Source: a virus
DNA length: 23,955 nt
Direction: 5' to 3' (one strand)
IMG/VR virus record: IMGVR_UViG_3300035698_006332
Location: 1-23,955 of that record
How positions within the stretch are numbered: the stretch's first letter is position 1; every line of letters starts with the position of its first letter. The translations under genes were made by a program, and so were the position numbers. Below are positions 1-6,531 of this stretch, piece after piece. Below the pieces are notes generated by a model. The model searched no databases and was not told the origin of the DNA. It saw nothing but the letters and a program-made list of their open reading frames with translations.

Positions 1-159
1 ATACTCAAAGTAGACAATCACAACACAGTAACTATTCATGCTATTAAAGATAGTTGGAGTAGGGATGAGGTTGAACAGTTAATTCATCAATATTCAACAG
101 ATATACACTTATATGATTCAGAGTATTGTGATAAGTGGGTCAAAGAGAATTTACCTTAA
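1..159 (+). CDS. Hypothetical protein, C-terminal fragment (5' end outside window)
   Basis: Frame 1 is open from the first base and stops with TAA at 157-159, giving 52 residues. The start lies outside the window, so the full length is unknown. The visible part is mixed polar (it includes KDSWSRDEVEQLIHQY and ends CDKWVKENLP), has no membrane segment, and looks like a small soluble domain. I do not recognise a family. The next open frame begins only about 40 bases downstream on the same strand, so the two are probably co-transcribed. Confidence 0.6.
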   Translation: MLKVDNHNTVTIHAIKDSWSRDEVEQLIHQYSTDIHLYDSEYCDKWVKENLP

Positions 160-191
160 AGCTGTCTAATCTGCGGGGTCCTATCGAAAAT

Positions 192-223
192 AAGATCATT
201 GGTGAGGAAGATCATTGGTGAGG
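192..223 (+). repeat. 16-bp perfect tandem duplication
   Basis: The unit AAGATCATTGGTGAGG occurs twice head to tail (192-207, 208-223), followed by a further AAG. Sixteen is not a multiple of three, so the duplication shifts the frame of any gene reading across it. It lies exactly where the start of the 199-423 gene is unclear. Confidence 0.9.
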
Positions 224-423
224 AAGCAGAAGTTGAATTCTGTAACGATGATCATCCACATTTCATTGCAATTGTGATTGAACCATCAAATATGTGGAAC
301 ATCAAGATCGGAGATCAAATTGCCATTTCTCCAACACACATTAAGTTGATACAACCTCGAGGTTATCGCAGAGAACCTAACCGTGTGCTCAAAGTTAATT
401 TTACGCCTTGCTTAAAAAACTAA
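199..423 (+). CDS. Hypothetical protein with a possibly damaged 5' end
   Basis: The 74-residue frame has no ATG; the usable starts are TTG at 199 or GTG at 202. A 16-base tandem duplication (192-207 and 208-223) lies at its beginning. Upstream of the duplication a different frame reads SNLRGPIENKIIGEE from 165, preceded by CTG at 162 where an ATG might be expected. Removing one copy would join that frame to this one. So the gene may have begun near 162 and been altered at its 5' end. The body (EAEVEF...GDQIAISPTHIKLIQPRGY) is a small soluble domain that I do not recognise. The stop TAA shares its last A with the next ATG (TAATG), which suggests translational coupling. Confidence 0.5.
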   Translation: MVRKIIGEEAEVEFCNDDHPHFIAIVIEPSNMWNIKIGDQIAISPTHIKLIQPRGYRREPNRVLKVNFTPCLKN

Positions 424-833
424 TGGGACAAGAAATCTATGTTAAGAAAACACTTGTAGAAGCTATTGAACTTTCTGAGATCGACTTTGATCTGTATGAT
501 GAGTTTGGTGTTGATACCGATGTTGATGACGATCTAGTAATCATCGAGGAAAAGAAAACTCATTATGGTGCAGATGGTCATCCTGTTAAGATTGATCGGA
601 TTTTAGATGTTCTTAACAGGATGAAAACCAATGGTGCAACTCATGTTGAGATGGAGTATCATTGTGATCATATCGGTTACATGATTGATGGGTATGCACT
701 CGTAAAAACTGATGCTACCGGTATCGAAGAATATAAGAATGGCGAGGAAGAAAAGCAAAAGATTGAAAGAGAAAAAGAAAAACTTAGACGTCAAATGCAA
801 GATCTTGATGACAAGTCTCGAGCATTAGTTTAG
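423..833 (+). CDS. Hypothetical acidic protein
   Basis: The protein has 136 residues from ATG 423, which overlaps the preceding TAA as TAATG. A TTG at 408 in the same frame is possible but less likely. It is acidic near residues 20-45 (EFGVDTDVDDDLVIIEE). The middle part (GATHVEMEYHCDHIGYMIDG) contains His and Cys residues. The last about 30 residues (KQKIEREKEKLRRQMQDLDD) should form a charged helix or coiled coil. I do not recognise the family. The 3' end overlaps by 50 bp the end of the convergent ATP-grasp gene, and no terminator is visible between them. Confidence 0.65.
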   Translation: MGQEIYVKKTLVEAIELSEIDFDLYDEFGVDTDVDDDLVIIEEKKTHYGADGHPVKIDRILDVLNRMKTNGATHVEMEYHCDHIGYMIDGYALVKTDATGIEEYKNGEEEKQKIEREKEKLRRQMQDLDDKSRALV

Positions 834-1860
834 CGATTTCTTTAGCGTAGTCGATCGGATTCTTCGATAAAGCAAATACCTTCTTATTCTTTGGATACAC
901 CGCTTGGTATCCTTTCTTAACATATTTGGAATACAAGTAATCGATATACCACTTTGGTAATTTCTGCTGATAGAAATCTTCATAAACTGCGATGTATAAT
1001 TTTACGATTTTGATCACACCAATACCGGTTTCGACATTAGTTTCCAGAACCCAGATCTTGTCATTCTCATCTAACACGATGTCTAGAGAATAGATATTCA
1101 TATCCATTTTTTTGCGAATCTTTTTGGCAATGGCAATAACCTTATCCTTAAATGCTACTCTGTTGTTTTGGATAACATATGTAAATTCTACACTCTCGTC
1201 TGCTTTCTTATTATCAATGCTAATAGCGTCTCCATCCGCGATTCGTTCATTGATTTCAATGATTTCTTCGTTCACGAAAAATACTCGGTACTCTCTTTTG
1301 AAGTTGATGTATTCACTGAACAGGTCGAATTTATCTTTCGATTCCTTTAATTCTTCAACAGTCTCAAATTTCTTAATACCTCTTCCTGAATGCCCGCCCT
1401 TTGGTTTGGCAACAATAGGAAATTTCAATTCGGTTAGTGCCTTCGTTTTACTCTTAACAGTTTTAGGCATGAAAGATTCACCTGCAAACGTTTCATAGAA
1501 CTTCCATTTATCTCCTGAGATTGCTCCGGATTCCGGACAGTTGTAAAGGTTCTTCTTTGCAACACTTCTCTTCTTCAAAAATGTTTTGGACTCAGTATTG
1601 TTACTACTGTAATAAATGATTGGACAGGCCTTATCAATATCCGTTTGATGTGCTTTCTTTTTAGATAGATCTATATTTTGGAATAACTCATCTATAACCT
1701 TAGCGTTCAATTTATGAACCTTGTCCGTATTGTAACCCATCAAAGATATTTGAGAATTGTTTTTTCTCAGGAAATAGACTTTCTTATTATAGAGTTCTGG
1801 ATCTTCTTTAACTGCTATAGTTTTAGGATCAAAATTTTCAAACCGTTTAATGTGTTTCAT
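784..1860 (-). CDS. ATP-grasp (RimK/D-Ala ligase-like) enzyme with packaging-tag-like N-terminus
   Basis: The protein has 358 residues from the ATG at 1858-1860. The open frame runs upstream to 1926, but that extension crosses a terminator hairpin. I chose the inner start because it gives MKHIKRFENFD, the N-terminus shared by many genes here. The ATP-grasp signature is visible: FPIVAKPKGGHSGRG (about 147-161) is the nucleotide-binding strand and glycine loop, EYINFKREYRVFF (183-195) carries the basic residues, and SLDIVLDENDKIWVLETN (258-275) supplies the acidic/Asn metal ligands. The family ligates a carboxylate to an amine or thiol through an acyl phosphate; the substrate here cannot be read from sequence. 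A TATATA box lies 4 bases before the start. The tag suggests head packaging, but its cleavage site is imperfect (RFE, not LxE). Confidence 0.8.
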   Translation of the reverse strand: MKHIKRFENFDPKTIAVKEDPELYNKKVYFLRKNNSQISLMGYNTDKVHKLNAKVIDELFQNIDLSKKKAHQTDIDKACPIIYYSSNNTESKTFLKKRSVAKKNLYNCPESGAISGDKWKFYETFAGESFMPKTVKSKTKALTELKFPIVAKPKGGHSGRGIKKFETVEELKESKDKFDLFSEYINFKREYRVFFVNEEIIEINERIADGDAISIDNKKADESVEFTYVIQNNRVAFKDKVIAIAKKIRKKMDMNIYSLDIVLDENDKIWVLETNVETGIGVIKIVKLYIAVYEDFYQQKLPKWYIDYLYSKYVKKGYQAVYPKNKKVFALSKNPIDYAKEIAKLMLETCHQDLAFDV

Positions 1861-1864
1861 ATCG

Positions 1865-1870
1865 TATATA
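1865..1870 (-). promoter_or_regulatory. TATATA box 4 nt upstream of the ATP-grasp start
   Basis: The minus strand reads GATATATACGAT then ATG, directly after a terminator hairpin for the preceding gene. A gene that follows a terminator needs its own promoter. The box resembles the T4 late promoter core (TATAAATA) and recurs before several other genes here. The short distance would give a nearly leaderless mRNA. Function is inferred. Confidence 0.35.
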
Positions 1871-1885
1871 TCGGAACTAAGGAGA

Positions 1886-1916
1886 ATAAAAAAGGCCCCT
1901 ATAAAGGAGCCTTTTC
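1886..1916 (-). terminator. Rho-independent terminator after the 94-residue gene
   Basis: On the minus strand AAAAGGCTCC pairs with GGGGCCTTTT (10 bp including one T-G wobble) around the loop TTTATA, followed by a T run and TATTC. It sits about 20 bases after the stop of the 1936-2223 gene and before the start of the ATP-grasp gene. Confidence 0.85.
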
Positions 1917-1935
1917 TCAAAAACAATTAGATCAG

Positions 1936-2223
1936 TTATTGACCTGGAGGTGTAGCTGCTTCAACTACTTCCATTGCAACTTCTGGTTGTTCAGCTGTTG
2001 GAGCTTCTTGGCTGGAAGGCTGTGTAGCTTCTAGTGCTTCGCCCTCAGGTTTGTTAGTGAACACTCGTACAGCTTTCGAGATTAACTCGGCATCAGTAAG
2101 AGAGTAAACTCCTTTGGTTTGTGCGAACTGAACTCCTTGAACAAGAATGGCTAAAGCCTGTTGTGGTTCAAGGTTCTCAGGAACTTCTGTTGTTTTTGGG
2201 GGTTGGACCGTTTGATTTTCCAT
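1936..2223 (-). CDS. Hypothetical small phage protein, Pro/Glu-rich tail
   Basis: The protein has 95 residues from ATG 2223 (MENQTVQPPKTTEVP). An upstream in-frame Met at 2268 would extend over the TATATA box and is less likely. The middle (QALAILVQGVQFAQTKGVYS followed by LTDAELISKAVRVF) predicts two amphipathic helices. Both ends are rich in Pro, Glu, Thr and Ala and look disordered. There is no Cys, signal peptide or membrane segment. I do not assign a function. The gene is monocistronic, with its own TATATA box upstream and a strong terminator downstream. Confidence 0.7.
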   Translation of the reverse strand: MENQTVQPPKTTEVPENLEPQQALAILVQGVQFAQTKGVYSLTDAELISKAVRVFTNKPEGEALEATQPSSQEAPTAEQPEVAMEVVEAATPPGQ

Positions 2224-2246
2224 TGTAAAATATTGTTGTTTAGATG

Positions 2247-2252
2247 TATATA
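2247..2252 (-). promoter_or_regulatory. TATATA box upstream of the small Pro/Glu-rich protein gene
   Basis: The minus strand reads GGCGTATATACATC, about 23 bases before ATG 2223 and downstream of the ribonucleotide reductase terminator. Position and sequence fit a phage promoter core. This is inference only. Confidence 0.35.
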
Positions 2253-2324
2253 CGCCTATTTTATACAAGACTCATTGCAATGTTTCATCTTTATCGTCTT
2301 TATGTTTCGGTGAAACCAAAGAAA

Positions 2325-2354
2325 AGGCCGAGCGAATAAGAACTCGCTCGGCCT
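2325..2354 (-). terminator. Strong Rho-independent terminator after the ribonucleotide reductase gene
   Basis: AGGCCGAGCGA (2325-2335) pairs perfectly with TCGCTCGGCCT (2344-2354), an 11-bp GC-rich stem with an 8-base loop. On the minus strand the stem is followed by TTTCTTTGG, so it ends minus-strand transcripts. It begins about 50 bases after the reductase stop codon. Confidence 0.9.
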
Positions 2355-2406
2355 ATGATACATTAAAAAATAAAGTGGCTTATAAAGGATGGTTAATTAC
2401 CAAAAA

Positions 2407-5019
2407 TTAGCACTTACTATTTCCGCAATTAGAACAGCGAACACAACCATCCTGATATACTAATGCATCTGTACCACAATCTGTACATATACCAGATTTT
2501 AATACTGTACCATCTTTAATATATTTCTTGATCATTCTAACAACGCCACCTTTCCATGTTGAAATAAGTTGATTATCTATGTTTAAGCCGTTAATCACAC
2601 TGACAACATTTGGTAGAGGCATCTTGTGTCTGAGTATACCGGAGATCAATTTTGCGTAGTTGAAATACTCTTCATTAAAGGTTGTATTTAACCACTCACA
2701 GACTATTTCTTCACCCGTGTGATCAATATACAAGAAATCATATTTAGAGACCTTAACGATCTCCCCATGTATATCCTTATTGACTTTAGTCTTTCTGATC
2801 CGGCCATGCTCACATGAGTGTGGTACATTCATGGCATCAGCCAAACCTGTGAAGATCTCGTATGGTCTATCTTCAAACATTCCAACGAAGCCAATCCACT
2901 TCTCACCTTTGTTTGTGAAACGGATAACATCAGTATCCAGATATTTCAAACGTTTCGGAGCATTGTTATCTGCATTGTTGTACTCATCTTCCTCTTTGCC
3001 ATCAGTCATTGAGATCAATACACCATCTCGACATCCATCACGATAAATTGTACATCCTTTACATCCAGCTTTCCAAGCTGCAACGTAAACCTGGTTTACT
3101 AGGTCTTCGTCAACATCTTTCGGAAGGTTCACAGTTACAGAGATCGAGTGATCAATCCATTTCTGCATTGCTCCTTGCATGTTTACTTTCTCTACCCAGT
3201 CAACATCATTTGACAAAGCACCGGCATAAGGCGATCGGTCAATCAATTCCTGTAATTCCTCTGCATTCATTGTAGAAACGGCAGATGGATCGATACCATT
3301 ATAAAGCATCCAGGTTTTGAAGTGGTGGTGGAATACAGTGTACTCCTCCCATGTATCACCATTCTCATCGGTGTGGGCGACTACAGAATTTTGATCATGT
3401 GCATTCACTTTACGTCTTCTTCTGTAAGCAACCATGAATGCACATTCGATACCCGAAGTAGTCTTGGTAAGAATTGATACCGATCCGGCTGGAGCAATTG
3501 TAAGCAAGGCAATGTTTCTACGACCGTACTTATCCATGCGAGCTTTCAATTCTGGGTCAGCATCTTTGATACGATTTAAGAATGGATTATCGACTTCTAA
3601 ATTTGGATCATATATTGGGAATGCTCCACGCTCTTCAGCCATTACGGTTGAAGCTGTATAAGCACTCAAAGCAATACTCTTCTGAACTCGCTCAGCAAAC
3701 TTTGTTGCTTTCTTAGTTCCGTATTGGTATCCCAAAGCAGCAAGCATATCACCCTCACCTGTAATTCCGGTTCCGGTTCTTCGTCCTTGTGTACACTTCT
3801 CACGAACCTCCAACCAAAGATCAAGCTCATTCGCTTTGATCTTCTTGTTCTCAGGATCACTCTTGATCTTCTTGATAATCTTGTTTACTTTCTCAAGCTC
3901 AAGATCAACAATGTCATCCATCAGTCGTTGTGCTTTCTGTGTATGTTCATTAAACAATTCAAAGTCGAACTTAGCATTCTTCTGGAATGGGTTGGTCACA
4001 TATGAGAAAAGGTTCAACACCAATAGTCTACAACTATCTCCTGGAGGAAGTGGTAACTCACCACATGGATTTGTTGAAGTAGTTCTGAATCCTAAGTTAG
4101 CATAACAATCAGCCGGAGATTCACGAATGATTTGATCCCAGAATAAAACGCCAGGTTCTGCAGAATTCCATGCATTATGAATAATCTTGTTCCATAATAA
4201 AGTAGCATCGATCTGCTTAGTGATCTTTGGCTCTTCTGCTTCGATCGGCCATTTCTGCGTGTATTCTTTCCCATCTAATACGGCTTCCATGAAATCATCG
4301 TGGATCTTAACCGATATGTTTGCACCTGTTACCTTAGTTGAATCTAACTTGGCATCTATAAATGCTTCAGATTCTGGGTGACGAATAGAACATGATAACA
4401 TCAAAGCTCCACGACGTCCACCCTGTGCAACTTCTCTAGTTGTGTTTGAGAAACGTTCCATGAATGGTACGATACCTGTTGAGGTGATCGCTGCATTGTT
4501 TACTGGTGTGTTTGCTGGTCGAATATCTGAAACATCAGTACCAACTCCAGCACGTCTTTTTTGAAGCTGTGCAATTCGTTCATCTATCCTAAAGATCGCA
4601 CCATAAGAATCACCTTCACCCTCAGGATTACCAACGACAAAACAATTACCAATACTGATTGTCTGATGGTCGTTACCAATACCAGACATGGGACTTCCTT
4701 GAGGGACAATGTATTTGAAATCTTTAAGAAGTCCGTAGATCTCCTCTTCAGACATTGGGTTAGGATACTTCTGTTCGATCCTAGCAAATTCCTTTGCCAA
4801 CCTGTGATGCATATCATCAGGTGTTAATTCATACAAAACGTACTTATCCGTTCCATCTTCATTCTTCTCAACGGTCTTTAATGCATATTTGGTTGCCCAT
4901 ACCTTACCGGCAAGATCATCCCCATCAAAATACTTCGTTGCTGCTTCTATTGCCTCTTCTAATGTATAGAGACCTGTTTTAGTCGGGGCCTCGATAACTT
5001 CTTGGAAAACTTCGTCCAT
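2407..5019 (-). CDS. nrdJ: Class II (adenosylcobalamin-dependent) ribonucleoside-diphosphate reductase
   Basis: The protein has 870 residues and is complete. Class II reductases make deoxynucleotides from ribonucleotides using B12 to generate the active-site radical. Visible landmarks are SIGNCFVVG with the first redox Cys (about C126), RRAGVGTDVSDIRPANTPVN (155-174), TNPCGELPLPPGDSC with N317, the thiyl Cys C319, E321 and the second redox Cys C330, IAPAGSVSILTKTTSGIE (508-525), CKGCTIYRDGCRDGVL near 653-668, and a C-terminal zinc-ribbon-like tail (CTDCG and CSNCGNSKC). The ribbon and length match the long NrdJ type rather than NrdA, and no small-subunit gene lies nearby. The enzyme would supply dNTPs for phage replication, with cobalamin coming from the host. 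The gene is a single unit with a TATATA box upstream and a strong terminator downstream. Confidence 0.95.
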   Translation of the reverse strand: MDEVFQEVIEAPTKTGLYTLEEAIEAATKYFDGDDLAGKVWATKYALKTVEKNEDGTDKYVLYELTPDDMHHRLAKEFARIEQKYPNPMSEEEIYGLLKDFKYIVPQGSPMSGIGNDHQTISIGNCFVVGNPEGEGDSYGAIFRIDERIAQLQKRRAGVGTDVSDIRPANTPVNNAAITSTGIVPFMERFSNTTREVAQGGRRGALMLSCSIRHPESEAFIDAKLDSTKVTGANISVKIHDDFMEAVLDGKEYTQKWPIEAEEPKITKQIDATLLWNKIIHNAWNSAEPGVLFWDQIIRESPADCYANLGFRTTSTNPCGELPLPPGDSCRLLVLNLFSYVTNPFQKNAKFDFELFNEHTQKAQRLMDDIVDLELEKVNKIIKKIKSDPENKKIKANELDLWLEVREKCTQGRRTGTGITGEGDMLAALGYQYGTKKATKFAERVQKSIALSAYTASTVMAEERGAFPIYDPNLEVDNPFLNRIKDADPELKARMDKYGRRNIALLTIAPAGSVSILTKTTSGIECAFMVAYRRRRKVNAHDQNSVVAHTDENGDTWEEYTVFHHHFKTWMLYNGIDPSAVSTMNAEELQELIDRSPYAGALSNDVDWVEKVNMQGAMQKWIDHSISVTVNLPKDVDEDLVNQVYVAAWKAGCKGCTIYRDGCRDGVLISMTDGKEEDEYNNADNNAPKRLKYLDTDVIRFTNKGEKWIGFVGMFEDRPYEIFTGLADAMNVPHSCEHGRIRKTKVNKDIHGEIVKVSKYDFLYIDHTGEEIVCEWLNTTFNEEYFNYAKLISGILRHKMPLPNVVSVINGLNIDNQLISTWKGGVVRMIKKYIKDGTVLKSGICTDCGTDALVYQDGCVRCSNCGNSKC

Positions 5020-5093
5020 GTGCTCTTGTGATTTTTGAATTTTATAGTTTCTACTGCCCCTGGAATTTTTTGAGATTACTTCGGGGCGCTTTC

Positions 5094-5099
5094 TATATA
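5094..5099 (-). promoter_or_regulatory. TATATA box upstream of nrdJ
   Basis: The minus strand reads CGAATATATAGAAAGCG, about 75 bases before the nrdJ ATG and just after the stop of the upstream glycosyltransferase. The leader that follows contains a weak GCCCC/GGGGC pairing (5056-5060 with 5083-5087). It is too short for a cobalamin riboswitch. Confidence 0.3.
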
Positions 5100-5103
5100 T
5101 TCG

Positions 5104-6330
5104 TTAAGAGTTGAGAAGTTTCGAAACTTGTGTAAAGACTTGGTTAACAGTAGGAAACGCGGAACCGTCATAGGCAGTTTGTGTCCATAGTTGGAATTGC
5201 TCGTCCCTTAAATAATCCCTTGATTTTAAGAGGTTTACGTTTGAGGAATGTCCAAAAATGAGCGGATCTGACTGTGAAAAAATTACCACACCTTTTTTCC
5301 CTAAGAACGTTGCAAAATGTTGATAAAACGAATCTACGGATATAAAGGAATCTACTTCGTTTGTTAATTCGGTTAAACTTTCAGTTGTTAGATTAAAACG
5401 CATCTCGTCTGTGCCTAGCAAATCTTCGCCAGTCACACCGATTTGTATAGTGTATATATTGGCATCTCGGAGCATTTCTACGAGTTCTAACCACATAACA
5501 ACAGGAAAGTTCTTAGGGTTGATTGTACCATCAGACAATACCCTTGCGAACGGAGCAATAACGATCGTTTTTCTAGGGGCAATTTTTTGTTCGGTTAATT
5601 TTTCTTGTGCTTCTAATTCTAGGTTTTTCTTAACTAATGCTGAGGCCGATACCATATCTTCTGGTTCATAATAACTACCTGATTCTGCCTTCCATAAGTA
5701 TGTGACCGTTGTCATTATATTGTGATAAACTGGGTGATTCCTTTCAGATACACGTAACCAATAATCCCAATCCTCCATTGGTGTGGCCTCATGATTAAAT
5801 CCTCCCGTTGTACGTAAGACTTCAGGACGAATCATTACGGTCGACATGAAAATAAAGTTTTGAAGCTCTAGATTCGCTCGATTGAATTTTACGTAATAAG
5901 GTATCTTGGTAATAGTGAGTGGATTACCTCGCTCATCAACACAACGAATATCAGAATAAATCATATCAGCACCTTGATTGTTCATCATCGTTATGGAAGT
6001 GACCAAATGATCCGGGTCCCAAACATCATCGCAATCACAGAATGCAACGGCATCAAATTTTTGATCAGACGAATTGATCAGACGAATTGCACCATTTCGG
6101 GCATGAGCAACTCCTTGTTCTGAAACTTGCATCCGAACTACACCGGAAGTATTACCTAATACACGATGAACTATATCCGTTGTCCCATCTGTTGAATTAT
6201 TATCAACAATAAACAATTTAACATTTACACCATTCTGAGCAAGAATGCCTTTTAGACATTTCTCAATGTATGGTGCCATTCCATTGTGATAGGGAACTAT
6301 GACAGCAATATTATAGGTCTTCGATTCCAT
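5104..6330 (-). CDS. Family 2 glycosyltransferase fused to a GT9-like C-terminal domain
   Basis: The protein has 408 residues. The N-terminal GT-A domain shows IAVIVPYHNGM (8-18), LFIVDNNSTDGTTDIV (39-54) and a metal-binding acidic motif in FCDCDDVWDPDHL (97-109), typical of GT2 inverting transferases using nucleotide sugars. From about residue 253 a second domain begins (RKTIVIAPFARVLSDGTINP) and continues with ISVDSFYQHFATFLGKKGVV and SQSDPLIFG. This resembles the C-terminal Rossmann half of GT9 heptosyltransferase-like enzymes. It is the last gene of a three-gene operon and overlaps the preceding stop as TAATG. The acceptor could be a virion protein, DNA or host glycan; the sequence does not decide. 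Confidence 0.85.
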   Translation of the reverse strand: MESKTYNIAVIVPYHNGMAPYIEKCLKGILAQNGVNVKLFIVDNNSTDGTTDIVHRVLGNTSGVVRMQVSEQGVAHARNGAIRLINSSDQKFDAVAFCDCDDVWDPDHLVTSITMMNNQGADMIYSDIRCVDERGNPLTITKIPYYVKFNRANLELQNFIFMSTVMIRPEVLRTTGGFNHEATPMEDWDYWLRVSERNHPVYHNIMTTVTYLWKAESGSYYEPEDMVSASALVKKNLELEAQEKLTEQKIAPRKTIVIAPFARVLSDGTINPKNFPVVMWLELVEMLRDANIYTIQIGVTGEDLLGTDEMRFNLTTESLTELTNEVDSFISVDSFYQHFATFLGKKGVVIFSQSDPLIFGHSSNVNLLKSRDYLRDEQFQLWTQTAYDGSAFPTVNQVFTQVSKLLNS

Positions 6331-6530
6331 TAAGCTGGAGGATACAATAATTCAATACGTGTCTCACCAGTGGTAATTGGCAATACAATGTACTTCTCTA
6401 AATATTGATCGGTTTCCTTTGGCTCTAATAATTCAGTAAAGGTCCTAATGAATTCTTTCGATTTTTGTGGGGTCTTTGCTCCAGTGTTAATGTAGACTGC
6501 AAAGATCAGTTGTTGTTTTTGTTGTTCCAT
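6330..6530 (-). CDS. Hypothetical small protein in the glycosyltransferase operon
   Basis: The protein has 66 residues, with ATG at 6528-6530, one base after the stop of the upstream glycosyltransferase, and a stop that overlaps the next ATG (TAATG). The pattern is strand-helix-strand: LIFAVYINTGA, then SKEFIRTFTELLE, then KYIVLPITTGETRIELLYPP. That reads as a compact alpha/beta fold. There is no catalytic motif or membrane segment, and I do not recognise a named family. Tight coupling to two glycosyltransferases suggests a related job or simply co-expression. Confidence 0.7.
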   Translation of the reverse strand: MEQQKQQLIFAVYINTGAKTPQKSKEFIRTFTELLEPKETDQYLEKYIVLPITTGETRIELLYPPA

Positions 6531-6531
6531 T

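Noticed and set aside
1112-1498. Plus-strand frame of 128 residues inside the ATP-grasp gene
   Set aside because: It is antisense to a well-supported conserved domain and has no start context or homology-like motif.
5020-5103. Cobalamin riboswitch upstream of nrdJ
   Set aside because: Only 84 bases lie between genes and the only pairing seen is a weak 5-bp stem; the known riboswitch is about twice as long with a conserved core not seen here.
6061-6086. 13-bp tandem repeat (TTGATCAGACGAA twice) in the 408-residue glycosyltransferase gene
   Set aside because: The frame is intact across it and the surrounding GT2 motifs read normally, so it may be coincidence or an old compensated event; too little to build on.
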